From: a bacterium
Lineage (GTDB): Bacteria; Hydrothermota; UBA3073; JACQXS01; JAQTXJ01
Assembly (NCBI GenBank): GCA_028716385.1
Contig: JAQUPX010000003.1
Location: forward strand, 335,910 to 399,909
Direction of reading: 5' to 3'
Length of the DNA: 64,000 nt
A program made the translations under genes and the position numbers. The notes beneath the pieces are model-generated. The model ran no database searches, was not told where the DNA came from, and was given only the letters and a program-made list of their open reading frames with translations. Shown in pieces: positions 1 through 9,034 of the stretch (position 1 is its first letter; each line of letters starts with the position of its first letter).

Positions 1-2
1 AA

Positions 3-404
3 AATGAACTTTTTATAAAATTGCCGTTAGAGCTGACAAGGCTTCTTGGAAAAAGAGAGTGGTTTAATAAAAAATTATTTATGATAATTGCCGAAGATAC
101 AACGTGTTTTCCTGAATGTAGTATGAGGATAAAATGCCCATGCGCAATATGTTTTTATGATATGGCAACCAAAAAGATGTACCAAATAGGTACCGATAAA
201 TGTGGAGAAAAAGATAAATATTTTACGCAAGCATTGAAGTTGTTCGGAGATGAGCGTGATTGTATATCTGATTATTTAGGGATCAGGTTAACGACCGATT
301 TAACAGAAAAATTAAAAGTAGAAAAACTATTAATCCTCTTCTCCGGGGATGATAAAAAATGGGAAGTTATGGTTTCGCCTATAATTAGTGAAGCAGAGGA
401 TTAA
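3..404 (+). CDS. hypothetical protein, 5' end cut by window edge
   Basis: The frame is open from the left edge (position 3) to the stop at 404, so this is most likely the 3' part of a longer gene; TTG at 21 is the first possible start but has no ribosome binding site. The visible 127 residues carry four closely spaced cysteines (TTCFPEC, then CPCAICFYD), which could bind metal or form disulfides, and an acidic end (SEAED). No signal peptide or membrane segment is visible. I do not recognise the family. It is followed by a repeat-rich spacer, so no operon partner helps. Confidence 0.5.
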   Translation, partial: NELFIKLPLELTRLLGKREWFNKKLFMIIAEDTTCFPECSMRIKCPCAICFYDMATKKMYQIGTDKCGEKDKYFTQALKLFGDERDCISDYLGIRLTTDLTEKLKVEKLLILFSGDDKKWEVMVSPIISEAED

Positions 405-701
405 AACAAAAAGACAGAATACAGAAAAAGATAAATTAACAGGGACTTGTAAGAGACCGGCACGAGATAACAAAAACAGAAAAGATATTAGCCACGGATA
501 AAAGACACGGATTTTCACGGATAAACACGAATGTACGCGAATAAAAACGAAAATAATAAGAACTGTAACTTGTAGTAATAGATAGTAACTTATTGTAACA
601 GATTACAACAAAAAAACAAATAACAGAAAATTAGCCACGGATAACGAACACGGATTAACACGGACAACAAAAAACAGAAAGAATTTATTCACGAATAAAC
701 A

Positions 702-766
702 CCCTTCGACAAGCCCTCCTATCAAGTAACTCCAATAAATACTCTGAACGGCGGGCAGGCTCAGGG
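702..766. repeat. interrupted CCCTTCGACAAGC / GCTCAGGG palindrome
   Basis: Left arm CCCTTCGACAAGC is at 702-714 and right arm GCTCAGGG at 759-766. About 44 bases that include a GGCGGGCAG motif lie between the arms, as if one short element had inserted into another. An uninterrupted relative (CCCTTCGACTACGCTCAGGG) lies inside the coding sequence near 3639-3658. Confidence 0.6.
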
Positions 767-807
767 TAAATACGAATGTACGCAAATAAAAACAAAAATA
801 TTTTGGG

Positions 808-836
808 TTGACTTTTGTTATTTCCACGATAAATAT
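808..836 (+). promoter_or_regulatory. sigma-70-type promoter for FG-GAP gene
   Basis: TTGACT at 808-813, a 17-bp spacer, then AAATAT at 831-836, about 50 bp before the start at 886. The surrounding 65 bp recur upstream of the PQQ-repeat gene (TTGACT at 4232-4237), where the -10 is less clear. Confidence 0.5.
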
Positions 837-885
837 ATCATTAAATAATTATTGGTGAAATAATTTTATAAAAAAAGGGGGATTT

Positions 886-2331
886 ATGAAATGTAAATAT
901 ATACTTATGTTCGGGATGCTTCAAATACTTACGCTTCCTGCATATTCGGCATTGAATTTTGCTTCATACGTTGCTCACAGCGTTGGTTCTTCTCCTGAAG
1001 TTGTGGCAATCGGAGACGTTAATAATGACGAGTTAAATGACGTAGTGCTGGGAACGTCTTTTTATTTTGACTCTTTGAATGATTATAAGGTTTTTGTATT
1101 TATACAGGATTCTGCGGGAAACCTTAAATCGCCGGTTAAATACGATGGCGGGGACATTACTTCCATGGACATAGGAGACCTTAATGCCGATGGTTTACAG
1201 GATATAGTAATCGGGCATGACGATTCCGTAGGGATATTTTTTCAGGACAGTTCGGGAATTTGTCCTATGGTTTCATATTATTCCGGCGCATCGGTTAACG
1301 GAGTAAAAATCGGGAACTTGAATAATGATACTTTATTGGATATCGCCGTTTGCCACTGGAACGAAGACTCCATCAGAATTTTCATACAAAAGCCTTATGG
1401 AATTTTTGATTCAAGTGTAGCATATCATACTGCCAACGCAGGATACGACGAAATAGACATAGGCGATGTAACGGGTGACGGGTTAGAAGACGTTGTGTAT
1501 ATGAGAGGGTCATCAACTAACGACAACTTTGAGGTGTTTGCACAGGATTCAACAGGAAGCCTGAAATCACCGGTATCTTATGATTTAGGAGATGAAAACA
1601 CTCACGGAGTAGCGGTAAAAGATATTAATAACGATGGTAAAAAAGACATTGTGACCAGTTATGGCGGGAACAAGCCAACAAGCAATATTGCAGTCTGGCT
1701 GCAAGATTCTTCAGGTGTTTTGCAGAATCCACCGGTAAGTTATTCTTGCAATGATTGTCCCGAACCTGTGGAAATTGCGGATTTGGATAATGACAACTTA
1801 AACGATGTAATAGTAGCCAATGGCGGGTGGAACACTCTAAGTATTTATCTGCAAAACGACTCAAATAATTTGAGTTCCTATATAAACGTTGTGATTCCTT
1901 ATGCTTCGCATTATAAACCGGAAGGTTTGGCTGTCGGAGATATAAATAACGATAACAAGCCGGATATTGCCATTGCGGATTATCTCAATGGTTTAGTAAC
2001 ACTTGAAAATACGACGATAGGAGTGGAGGAAAAATTAAAAATCAAATCACCGCCAGGGCGGGATGTCGCTATGCTCCAAATCCTAAAGAATCCGTTTGTT
2101 AAATCAACAGTCATCAGTTACTTTGTTCCTCCTAATAACGATTATACGAGTATACGATTAACGATTTATGATTTATCAGGGAGATGCGTGAAGACATTAG
2201 TGGATGGGGAGAAGAAGGCAGGGAGTTATACTGTCGATTTGGATGCAAAAGAATTAAAAGCGGGAGTATATTTTGTGAGACTAACTACCGGCACATTTAA
2301 AACGACAAAGAAAATTACTATTATAAGGTAA
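886..2331 (+). CDS. secreted FG-GAP/VCBS-repeat protein with C-terminal sorting domain
   Basis: Start chosen for the AAGGGGG ribosome site and the signal peptide (residues 1-21, ending AYSA). Residues about 25-370 contain FG-GAP/VCBS-type repeats, with recurring calcium-binding-like GDVNNDELNDVV, GDLNADGLQDIV and DINNDGKKDIV motifs spaced 45-60 residues apart. These build a seven-bladed beta-propeller in known relatives. Residues about 395-481 form a FlgD-Ig-like / type-9-like sorting domain (YDLSGRCVKTLVDGEKKAG, then GVYFVRL). Likely exported and retained on the surface; ligand unknown. The linker at residues about 385-397 (PPGRDVAMLQ) is encoded by a GC-rich CCGCC/GGCGG palindrome. Fifteen bases separate it from the next gene, so they are probably co-transcribed. 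Confidence 0.85.
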   Translation: MKCKYILMFGMLQILTLPAYSALNFASYVAHSVGSSPEVVAIGDVNNDELNDVVLGTSFYFDSLNDYKVFVFIQDSAGNLKSPVKYDGGDITSMDIGDLNADGLQDIVIGHDDSVGIFFQDSSGICPMVSYYSGASVNGVKIGNLNNDTLLDIAVCHWNEDSIRIFIQKPYGIFDSSVAYHTANAGYDEIDIGDVTGDGLEDVVYMRGSSTNDNFEVFAQDSTGSLKSPVSYDLGDENTHGVAVKDINNDGKKDIVTSYGGNKPTSNIAVWLQDSSGVLQNPPVSYSCNDCPEPVEIADLDNDNLNDVIVANGGWNTLSIYLQNDSNNLSSYINVVIPYASHYKPEGLAVGDINNDNKPDIAIADYLNGLVTLENTTIGVEEKLKIKSPPGRDVAMLQILKNPFVKSTVISYFVPPNNDYTSIRLTIYDLSGRCVKTLVDGEKKAGSYTVDLDAKELKAGVYFVRLTTGTFKTTKKITIIR

Positions 2332-2346
2332 AAACATGGAGAAAAT

Positions 2347-3927
2347 ATGCATAAGAAATTAGGAATTTGGATTTGGCGCGTCAGCGACACCCCGCCTTGT
2401 AAAAGATATCACTGTGACGGTGGGCGGTGGTTAAGGGGATATCTTACATTATTTATAGGGATACTAATTGCAACCAATGCATTTGCAGGTGCGCCGGATA
2501 CTTTATGGACAAGGACTTTTGGTGGGACCAACTACGATGAAGCTTATTCAGTTCAACAGACTAAGGACAGCGGCTTTATTATTGCAGGGATGACGTCTAC
2601 AGCAGGTACCGAGGCAATTGCTCCGGATGTCTATCTTATTAAAATAAATTCTTCAGGCAATACCCTATGGACCAAACATTTTGGAGGAACTCTTGATGAT
2701 TATGGATATTCAGTTCAACAAACTTCCGATAACGGATTTATCATTGTAGGTTATACACGTTCTTCCGGAGCAGGCAGTGAAGATGTATATATTATCAAAA
2801 CGAACTCCTCCGGAGATACTCTATGGACAAGAACTTTTGGTGGAGCTACGGTTGATAATGGCAAATCAGTTCAACAAACTTCCGATGGAGGGTTTATTAT
2901 TACAGGTTATACAAACTCTTTCGGGGCAGGTGGGTATGATGTTTATCTTATCAAAATGAATTCCTCCGGCAATACCCTATGGACAAAAACCTATGGTGGA
3001 GTTCAATCGGATGTAGGTTATTCTGTTTCTGAAACTCCAGACGGCGGGTTTATTATTGCCGGGACAACATATTCTTTTGGTGCAGGTAATTATGATGTTT
3101 ATCTTATAAGAACGAACTCCTCCGGTGATACTCTATGGACTAAAACTTTTGGTAGGGCTGATGATGATTATGGATATTCGGTCCGATTCATTTCAGGAAA
3201 AACCGAGGGGTTTATTATTGTCGGGACAACACATTCTTTTGGTGCAGGTAGTTATGATGTCTATCTTATAAGAACGAACTCCTCCGGCGATACTCTATGG
3301 ACAAGAACTTTCGGTGGGACTAATGGCGATGGTGGTAATTCTATTTTTGAAACACAAGATAGCGGTTTTATAATTACAGGGCATACAAGCTCTTTCGGAG
3401 CAGGTGGTTATGATAATATCTATCTTATTAGAACGAACTCCTCGGGCGATACTCTATGGACTAAAACTGTCGGAGGGACTAAAGATGATTATGGATATTC
3501 CGTTCAGCAGACTCAAGACGGCGGATTTATTATCGCCGGATGGACGACCTCTTTTGGAGCAGGAATGGAAGACGTTTATCTGATTAGACTAGGGAAAGAA
3601 ACGGGAGTAGAAGAAGAACAGTTGCCAGTGGTCAGCCCTTCGACTACGCTCAGGGTAAATAAAAATCCGTTTGTTGGAAACACCGTTATTAGTTATTCGG
3701 TTATTGGTTATTCGGGGAACAAATCTACTAATAACGATTATACGAGTATACGATTAACGATTCACGATTTATCAGGGAGATGCGTGAAGACATTAGTGGA
3801 TGGGGAGAAGAAGGCAGGGAGTTATAATGTTATTCTAAACGCAAAAGGGTTGTCGACAGGCGTGTATTTCATAAGTCTTTCCGCGGGTGGACACAAAGAA
3901 ACGAAGAAGTTTGTGGTGATGAAGTAG
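2347..3927 (+). CDS. secreted WTRTFGG-repeat propeller protein with sorting domain
   Basis: About seven 55-residue repeats (core TLWTRTFGG ... SVQQTSDGGFIIAG ... DVYLIRTNSSGD) run from residue 50 to 425, a beta-propeller-like pattern, followed by a sorting domain (about 430-526). The first nine residues match the paralogue at 9035. Here the signal peptide is split by about 22 residues (RVSDTPPCKRYHCDGGRWLRG) encoded by a GC-rich insert. The hydrophobic core (LTLFIGILIATNAFA) follows, so export may still work with an unusually long n-region. The linker before the sorting domain contains PSTTLRV, encoded by a CCCTTCGA...CTCAGGG palindrome. Function beyond surface display is not evident. Confidence 0.8.
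   Translation: MHKKLGIWIWRVSDTPPCKRYHCDGGRWLRGYLTLFIGILIATNAFAGAPDTLWTRTFGGTNYDEAYSVQQTKDSGFIIAGMTSTAGTEAIAPDVYLIKINSSGNTLWTKHFGGTLDDYGYSVQQTSDNGFIIVGYTRSSGAGSEDVYIIKTNSSGDTLWTRTFGGATVDNGKSVQQTSDGGFIITGYTNSFGAGGYDVYLIKMNSSGNTLWTKTYGGVQSDVGYSVSETPDGGFIIAGTTYSFGAGNYDVYLIRTNSSGDTLWTKTFGRADDDYGYSVRFISGKTEGFIIVGTTHSFGAGSYDVYLIRTNSSGDTLWTRTFGGTNGDGGNSIFETQDSGFIITGHTSSFGAGGYDNIYLIRTNSSGDTLWTKTVGGTKDDYGYSVQQTQDGGFIIAGWTTSFGAGMEDVYLIRLGKETGVEEEQLPVVSPSTTLRVNKNPFVGNTVISYSVIGYSGNKSTNNDYTSIRLTIHDLSGRCVKTLVDGEKKAGSYNVILNAKGLSTGVYFISLSAGGHKETKKFVVMK
2386..2452. repeat. GC-rich insert inside signal-peptide coding region
   Basis: Compared with the paralogous start at 9035, the sequence from about 2377 departs into a GC-rich block (CAGCGACACCCCGCC ... 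GGTGGGCGGTGG) containing AAGATATC/GATATCTT arms. It then returns to a normal hydrophobic signal core. The reading frame stays open. Confidence 0.5.
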
Positions 3928-4125
3928 AGTGGTGAAGAAAGTATATCAGCAAATCCGAAGATCAGAAGGCAGGACATCAGAGGATCAGAAGATCAGGGAC
4001 AGAAAACAGAAATATTCACAGAACAAAAAGACGCAGAGAAAAGAAAACACGGAAAGAATTTTTAACAGGGACTTGCAAGAGACCGGTACGAGATAACAAA
4101 AACAGAAAAGATATTAGCCACCCCG
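3906..4125. repeat. about 190-bp dispersed direct repeat, copy 1
   Basis: From the last codons of the upstream gene (GAAGTTTGTGGT) through about 4097 this sequence matches 11795-11985 almost base for base. Part of it (4066-4125) also matches 435-494. It starts inside the end of the coding sequence and runs on into the spacer at both full sites. Confidence 0.75.
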
Positions 4126-4182
4126 CTCCGCCTACGGCGAGATATTCTCTCCGCCTATGGCGAGATATTCTACACAGCGGGG
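4121..4182. repeat. tandem CTCCGCCT..GGCGAGATATT palindromes
   Basis: Two nearly identical 21-base units (4126-4146, 4149-4169), each with a CGCCTNYGGCG hairpin, are bracketed by CCCCGC (4121-4126) and GCGGGG (4177-4182). A related palindrome occurs near 37636-37652 and one with the same core near 16411-16426. Apart from these repeats and a weak promoter at 4232, the spacer 3928-4326 holds nothing I can identify. Confidence 0.6.
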
Positions 4183-4326
4183 TAAACTCCTAACACGAAT
4201 GTACGTAAATAAAAACAAAAATAATTTAGGGTTGACTTTTGGTATTTTTACAATAAGCATATTATTTTATAAAATAGAGACGGGAAGCTCTGTCCTGTTT
4301 TTTCAGATAATATTAGGGAGGGAAAG

Positions 4327-5754
4327 ATGAAGAGGGTATTATTTGTAATAGCAGGTATTGGTTTATTAATTGGGAATATACAAGCTGTGACCAGCCCGTG
4401 GCCTATGTTCCAGCACGATTTAGCGCATACGGGAAGAAGTCCATACAAGGGCCCTTCAACCAATACGCTTAAATGGTCATATACGATAAACAATGCGCAG
4501 TGTTCGCCGGTAATAGGTTCCGATACGACTATATATTTCCAGTCGTCTGACGGTTATTTTTGCGCGCTCACACCGAATGCTTCGCTTAAATGGTCATACA
4601 AGGCAGAAGGTGGTTTTGTAGGGTCTTCTCCTGCAATAGGTTCTGACGGAACTATATATATGGGAGCAAATAATGATACATTTTATGCGCTCAATCCGAA
4701 TGGTTCAGTTAAATGGTCATATGGAGTAGGATACTGGATACAGACTTCCCCTACAATAGGCGTAGACGGGACTATATATTTCGGGTCAGGAGATAAAAGT
4801 TTTTATGCACTCAACCCGAATGGTTCACTTAAATGGTCTTATGAAACAGGAGGATCTATACTATCTTCCCCTGCAATAGATTCAAACGGAGACATATATT
4901 TCGGGTCTTCCGACTACAAGGTTTATGCGCTCACTTCGGACGGTTCACTCAAGTGGTCATATACGACGGAAGATATAATAATGTCTTCTGCTTCAATAGG
5001 TTCGGACGGGACAATATATATTCCATCGCGCGATTCCAGAATTTATGCGTTTAATTCAAACGGTTCACTTAAATGGTCATATACAACAGGGGCGTGGATA
5101 ATTTCTTCACCTTCAATAGCTTTAGACGGGACTATATATATCGGGTCAGGAGACGGCAAACTTTACGCTCTCAATCCGAACGGTTCAGTTAAATGGTCAT
5201 ATCTAACAGGAAACAACATATGGGGTTCATCATCGGCAATAGGTTCGGACGGCACAATATATATCGGGTCGCATGACTACAAATTTCATGCAATAAATCC
5301 CAATGGTTCTGTTAAATGGTCTTTTCAAGCAGGAAGCTTCGTAGAATCTTCGCCTGCAATAGGCCCGGATGGAACTGTATATATAGCCTCGCAAAACAAA
5401 AAGCTTTATGCAATAGGGCCCGGAGAGGGAATTGAGGAACAGACGAATTTAGATTTGGGATTGTGGAATGCGGAATTGAAAATAGGGCAAAATCCATTTA
5501 TTGGAAACACCGTTATTAGTTATTCGGTTATTGGTTATTCGGGGAACAAATCTACTAATAACGATTATACGAATATACGATTAACGATTAACGATATTTC
5601 AGGAAGAGCTGTGAAGACATTGGTGGATGGAGAGAAAGAGGCGGGGAGTTATAGTGTTATTCTGAATGCAAAAGAACTAAAAGTAGGGATATATTTTGTG
5701 AGAATGGAGACCGTAAGCTACAGTGAAACAAAGAAGATTACAGTTATAAGATAA
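4327..5754 (+). CDS. secreted PQQ-repeat beta-propeller protein with sorting domain
   Basis: Start follows a GAGGGAAAG ribosome site; signal peptide residues 1-20 (ending GNIQA). Eight or nine 38-residue repeats of the form NGSLKWSY...SSPAIGSDGTIYIGSGDKLYAL (residues about 35-360) are PQQ-like beta-propeller blades, as in BamB and quinoprotein folds, with no enzymatic residues evident. The C-terminal sorting domain (about 380-475) is nearly identical at DNA level to that of the next gene. Nineteen bases separate the two genes, which suggests co-transcription. Probable surface or secreted protein; role unknown. Confidence 0.85.
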   Translation: MKRVLFVIAGIGLLIGNIQAVTSPWPMFQHDLAHTGRSPYKGPSTNTLKWSYTINNAQCSPVIGSDTTIYFQSSDGYFCALTPNASLKWSYKAEGGFVGSSPAIGSDGTIYMGANNDTFYALNPNGSVKWSYGVGYWIQTSPTIGVDGTIYFGSGDKSFYALNPNGSLKWSYETGGSILSSPAIDSNGDIYFGSSDYKVYALTSDGSLKWSYTTEDIIMSSASIGSDGTIYIPSRDSRIYAFNSNGSLKWSYTTGAWIISSPSIALDGTIYIGSGDGKLYALNPNGSVKWSYLTGNNIWGSSSAIGSDGTIYIGSHDYKFHAINPNGSVKWSFQAGSFVESSPAIGPDGTVYIASQNKKLYAIGPGEGIEEQTNLDLGLWNAELKIGQNPFIGNTVISYSVIGYSGNKSTNNDYTNIRLTINDISGRAVKTLVDGEKEAGSYSVILNAKELKVGIYFVRMETVSYSETKKITVIR

Positions 5755-5773
5755 AAATCGAGGAGTAGAAACT

Positions 5774-7567
5774 ATGAGAAAATATATTTTATTTATTATT
5801 TTGATTGCAGGGAGTTCTTCAGTCGCAAATGCCACTAACGTAAGCGGAAGTATCAGCACTAATACAGTATGGGATAATGCAGGAAGCCCATATATCGTAA
5901 CAGATAATATAGGCATAGATGCCGGCGTAAGACTTGATATCCAACCCGGAGTTGAAGTAAGACTTGATTCGGCAAAATATATAGAAGTATACGGAATCTT
6001 AAGCGCAATCGGAACAAACACAGACTCCATAATAATAACAAAAAACGGGACTTCAGGATGGTTTTTCCTGCGGGTTGTCCCGACATCAATATGCAGTTTG
6101 AAATACTGCAGAATTGAATGCGCAGGCCCGGACCATGCGGCCATTTATAATGAAGGTGACCTTTATATAGGTTATTGCAACGTTTCAAATAACTCAGGCG
6201 GAGGTATTTATAATCCTATTGGTTCAGCCATAATAACTAATAATACTTTTTCCGATAATTCGTCTTGCAACGTCGGCGGAGCCATCTGCAATACCAGTAC
6301 GGCTACAATAACAAATAACATTATTTATCATAATAGAGGAAGCGGCGGAGGTATTTATAATGAGGGAGCAGTCCTGATATCGGACAACACTATTACTTAT
6401 AACTGGGCTCCCAGCGGTGGTCACGGCGGAGGTATCTGTAATTGGGGAGGGACGGCCAGCATATTTAACAACAATATTTCCAATAACTCGGCTGATTCCG
6501 GAGATGGCGGCGGGATTATGAATCAAAATTGCTCAGCCATAATAATAGGCAATATTATTTCCAACAACTCCTCTGCAGGTGCCGGAGCCATCTCAAATCA
6601 TAGCACTTACGGCAATGCCATAATAGCACATAACACCATTTCCAATAATACGGGCGCCTCCGGCAGTATAATTAATTGCGGAGGAGAGGTTAAAATAAAA
6701 TACAACACGATAATTGATAATAATTCTGCTTCCAGCGCTATTATTTCCAGCAGTGGTAGCAATACTTTAATGCGGACAAACAATATTTATCCCGGTATTT
6801 TTGCTTTGTTTAACAGCGATACCAATAATGTAGATGCAAGATATAACTATTGGAACACTACGAATATAGATACAATTAACGCAAAAATAATTGACCATTA
6901 TGATGATTCGTATTACGGCATAGTTTTTTACCAGCCGTTTCTTGGTAATACTTTTAATGATACGATTGCTCCACTTCCGCCTCTTAGCCTGACGGCTACC
7001 GGGGCAAAAGCCAATGATTCCGTGTTTGTACTAAACTGGACAAACCCGACAGACTTATCCGGGATTTCAGAGTATTATTATAAATTAGGTTCAGCTCCCG
7101 TTTCCGATTTTGATAAAAGCGGAACATTGCATTACCCACCGGATACCATTACCACAAATCAAGAAGATTCTTTGTTTGTCTGGTTGGTAGATAGCAGCGG
7201 GAATCTAAATTATCAAAATAATGCAGCGGTAAGACTTACGGGAGTGGAAGAAGAGACAAATTTAGATTTGGGATTGTGGAATGCGGAATTGAAAATAGGG
7301 CAAAATCCATTTATTGGAAACACCGTTATTAGTTATTCGGTTATTGGTTATTCGGGGAACAAATCTCCTAATAACGATTATACGAATATACAATTAACGA
7401 TTTGCGATATAAGTGGCAGAACCGTGAATACATTGGTGGATGGGGAGAAAGAAGCGGGGAGTTATACTGTCGATTTGGATGCAAAAGAATTAAAAGCGGG
7501 AATATATTTTGTGAGGCTAAGCGCAGGCACATTTAAAGAAACGAAGAAGTTGGTGTTGATGAAGTAA
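5774..7567 (+). CDS. secreted parallel beta-helix protein with sorting domain
   Basis: Ribosome site GAGGAG; signal peptide residues 1-20 (ending VANA). Residues about 25-380 have NNTISNNSA..GGGI..N type repeats (ITNNTFSDNS, ISDNTITYN, IFNNNISNNS), typical of right-handed parallel beta-helix (PbH1/NosD-like) proteins. Residues about 400-480 resemble a fibronectin-like Ig domain (PLPPLSLTATGAKANDS), and about 500-597 are the sorting domain. Related folds include polysaccharide lyases, but no lyase active-site motif is evident. A terminator follows directly, closing the 4327-7567 unit. Confidence 0.85.
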   Translation: MRKYILFIILIAGSSSVANATNVSGSISTNTVWDNAGSPYIVTDNIGIDAGVRLDIQPGVEVRLDSAKYIEVYGILSAIGTNTDSIIITKNGTSGWFFLRVVPTSICSLKYCRIECAGPDHAAIYNEGDLYIGYCNVSNNSGGGIYNPIGSAIITNNTFSDNSSCNVGGAICNTSTATITNNIIYHNRGSGGGIYNEGAVLISDNTITYNWAPSGGHGGGICNWGGTASIFNNNISNNSADSGDGGGIMNQNCSAIIIGNIISNNSSAGAGAISNHSTYGNAIIAHNTISNNTGASGSIINCGGEVKIKYNTIIDNNSASSAIISSSGSNTLMRTNNIYPGIFALFNSDTNNVDARYNYWNTTNIDTINAKIIDHYDDSYYGIVFYQPFLGNTFNDTIAPLPPLSLTATGAKANDSVFVLNWTNPTDLSGISEYYYKLGSAPVSDFDKSGTLHYPPDTITTNQEDSLFVWLVDSSGNLNYQNNAAVRLTGVEEETNLDLGLWNAELKIGQNPFIGNTVISYSVIGYSGNKSPNNDYTNIQLTICDISGRTVNTLVDGEKEAGSYTVDLDAKELKAGIYFVRLSAGTFKETKKLVLMK

Positions 7568-7597
7568 GAAACACGGATTAACACAGATAACAAATTG

Positions 7598-7635
7598 AAG
7601 CTCTTCTACTAAAACCAGAAGAGCTTTTGTTTTTT
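7598..7635 (+). terminator. rho-independent terminator
   Basis: Ten-base stem AAGCTCTTCT / AGAAGAGCTT with a nine-base loop, followed by a T-rich run (TTTTGTTTTTT). It closes the preceding operon. Confidence 0.85.
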
Positions 7636-7639
7636 AAGA

Positions 7640-7668
7640 TTGACAAAAATAGGTTTTGAGAATATTTA
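7640..7668 (+). promoter_or_regulatory. promoter for Kelch-like gene
   Basis: TTGACA at 7640-7645, a 17-bp spacer and TATTTA at 7663-7668. A stretch of about 40 bases covering this promoter is nearly identical to the one at 62367, which drives an unrelated permease gene. Confidence 0.6.
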
Positions 7669-7714
7669 AGTATAAAGATACTTGTTGATGAAAGAATAAA
7701 GCAGGGGGAAAAAG

Positions 7715-9019
7715 ATGAGGAAAGTAATTGGTTTTATGGGAAAGGCAATTAGTAAAAAGGATATGAGCATCACAGCTTTAATTTGTAATTGTTTTGTAAT
7801 TACTTCTCTTTTTGCGGGAATGAACTGGACACAAATAACCGATTATGCGGAATGGACTCCAAGGGCCGGACATTCATCGGTTGTCTTCAATGATACGATG
7901 TGGGTGCTCGGAGGGCTCGTAACTACAAGCAAAGAGCACTTTAATGACGTCTGGTATTCGACGGACGGGGATTCCTGGTCTCAGGCAACGTTTTCCGCGG
8001 GATGGTCAAAAAGGTACGGGCACTCGTCAGTAGTTTTTGACAACAAAATGTGGGTAATGGGCGGGGAAAAGTACAATGATTTGGGATTTTCCAATTGTTA
8101 TAAAGATGTTTGGTATTCGACGGACGGGATAAATTGGACTTGTGCAACAGCTTCGGCAGGGTGGTCGAAAAGAGCCATTCATACCTCGCTTGTCTTTGAC
8201 AACAAAATGTGGATAATTGGCGGGCTAAATGATTCCATTATGCAGGTTTATAATGATGTGTGGTATTCGACGGACGGGATAACCTGGATTTGCGCAACGG
8301 ATTCCGCGGGATGGTCACAAAGGTGCGGACATTCGTCAACGGTTTTTGACAACAAAATGTGGGTAATGGGCGGAACGAATTGCGGCGAAAGCTTTGACGA
8401 TGTCTGGTACTCGGATAACGGGACAAACTGGACAAAGGCAACATCGGCGCCGGGATGGAATGCAAGGCAGTGTTTCCCGGCGGTAGCGTTAAACAATAAA
8501 ATGTGGGTTTGCGGCGGGACAGACTGCAACCTGGATGATTATAACGATGTATGGTATTCGGCGAACGGGATAGCTTGGACGCGGGCAATGATGTCCGCGG
8601 GATGGTCGAAAAGAAACGCTTTTACGTCGGTAATATTCACCGGCAAAATGTGGGTAATGGGCGGATGTTCGGGAAACGCACCTTATAGCGATGTTTGGAA
8701 TTCCGCAACAATAGGAGTGGAAGAACCATTGATTTCGGATTTGGGAATGGGGAATGCGGAATTAGAAATAGGGGAAAATCCGTTTGTTAAATCAACAATC
8801 ATCAGTTACTTTGTTCCTCCTAATAACGATTATAAGAATATACGATTAACGATTAACGATATTTCGGGAAGAACTTTGAAAACACTCGTGGATGAGGAAA
8901 AAGGAGCAGGAAATTATAACGTAAATCTAAATGCAAAAGAATTAAAAACGGGAGTATATTTTTTGAGACTAACTACCGGCACATTTAAAACGACAAAGAA
9001 AATTACTATTATAAGGTAA
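7715..9019 (+). CDS. secreted Kelch-like propeller protein with sorting domain
   Basis: Ribosome site GGGGGAAAA precedes the ATG. The n-region is long (about 20 residues) before the hydrophobic core ITALICNCFVITSLFAG. Six repeats of about 50 residues (GWSKRxGHSSVVFDNKMWVMGG ... DVWYSTDGINW) have the Kelch/galactose-oxidase blade pattern (residues about 40-335). The sorting domain covers about 345-434. Its end and the spacer to the next gene duplicate the 2331/2347 junction. No catalytic copper-ligand pattern is apparent, so a binding or structural role is more likely than an oxidase. Confidence 0.8.
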   Translation: MRKVIGFMGKAISKKDMSITALICNCFVITSLFAGMNWTQITDYAEWTPRAGHSSVVFNDTMWVLGGLVTTSKEHFNDVWYSTDGDSWSQATFSAGWSKRYGHSSVVFDNKMWVMGGEKYNDLGFSNCYKDVWYSTDGINWTCATASAGWSKRAIHTSLVFDNKMWIIGGLNDSIMQVYNDVWYSTDGITWICATDSAGWSQRCGHSSTVFDNKMWVMGGTNCGESFDDVWYSDNGTNWTKATSAPGWNARQCFPAVALNNKMWVCGGTDCNLDDYNDVWYSANGIAWTRAMMSAGWSKRNAFTSVIFTGKMWVMGGCSGNAPYSDVWNSATIGVEEPLISDLGMGNAELEIGENPFVKSTIISYFVPPNNDYKNIRLTINDISGRTLKTLVDEEKGAGNYNVNLNAKELKTGVYFLRLTTGTFKTTKKITIIR

Positions 9020-9034
9020 AAACATGGAGAAAAT

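Larger units (their letters stand above)
405..885. repeat. repeat-rich spacer
   Basis: No credible gene. The spacer holds a partial copy (about 435-494) of a segment found again at 4066-4125 and 11955-11985. It also holds iterated CACGGAT-type tracts (490-535, 632-665), a nested palindrome (702-766) and a stretch (770-835) that recurs at about 4194-4255 and ends in a promoter. Short ORFs here are AT-rich shadows of these tracts. Confidence 0.7.
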
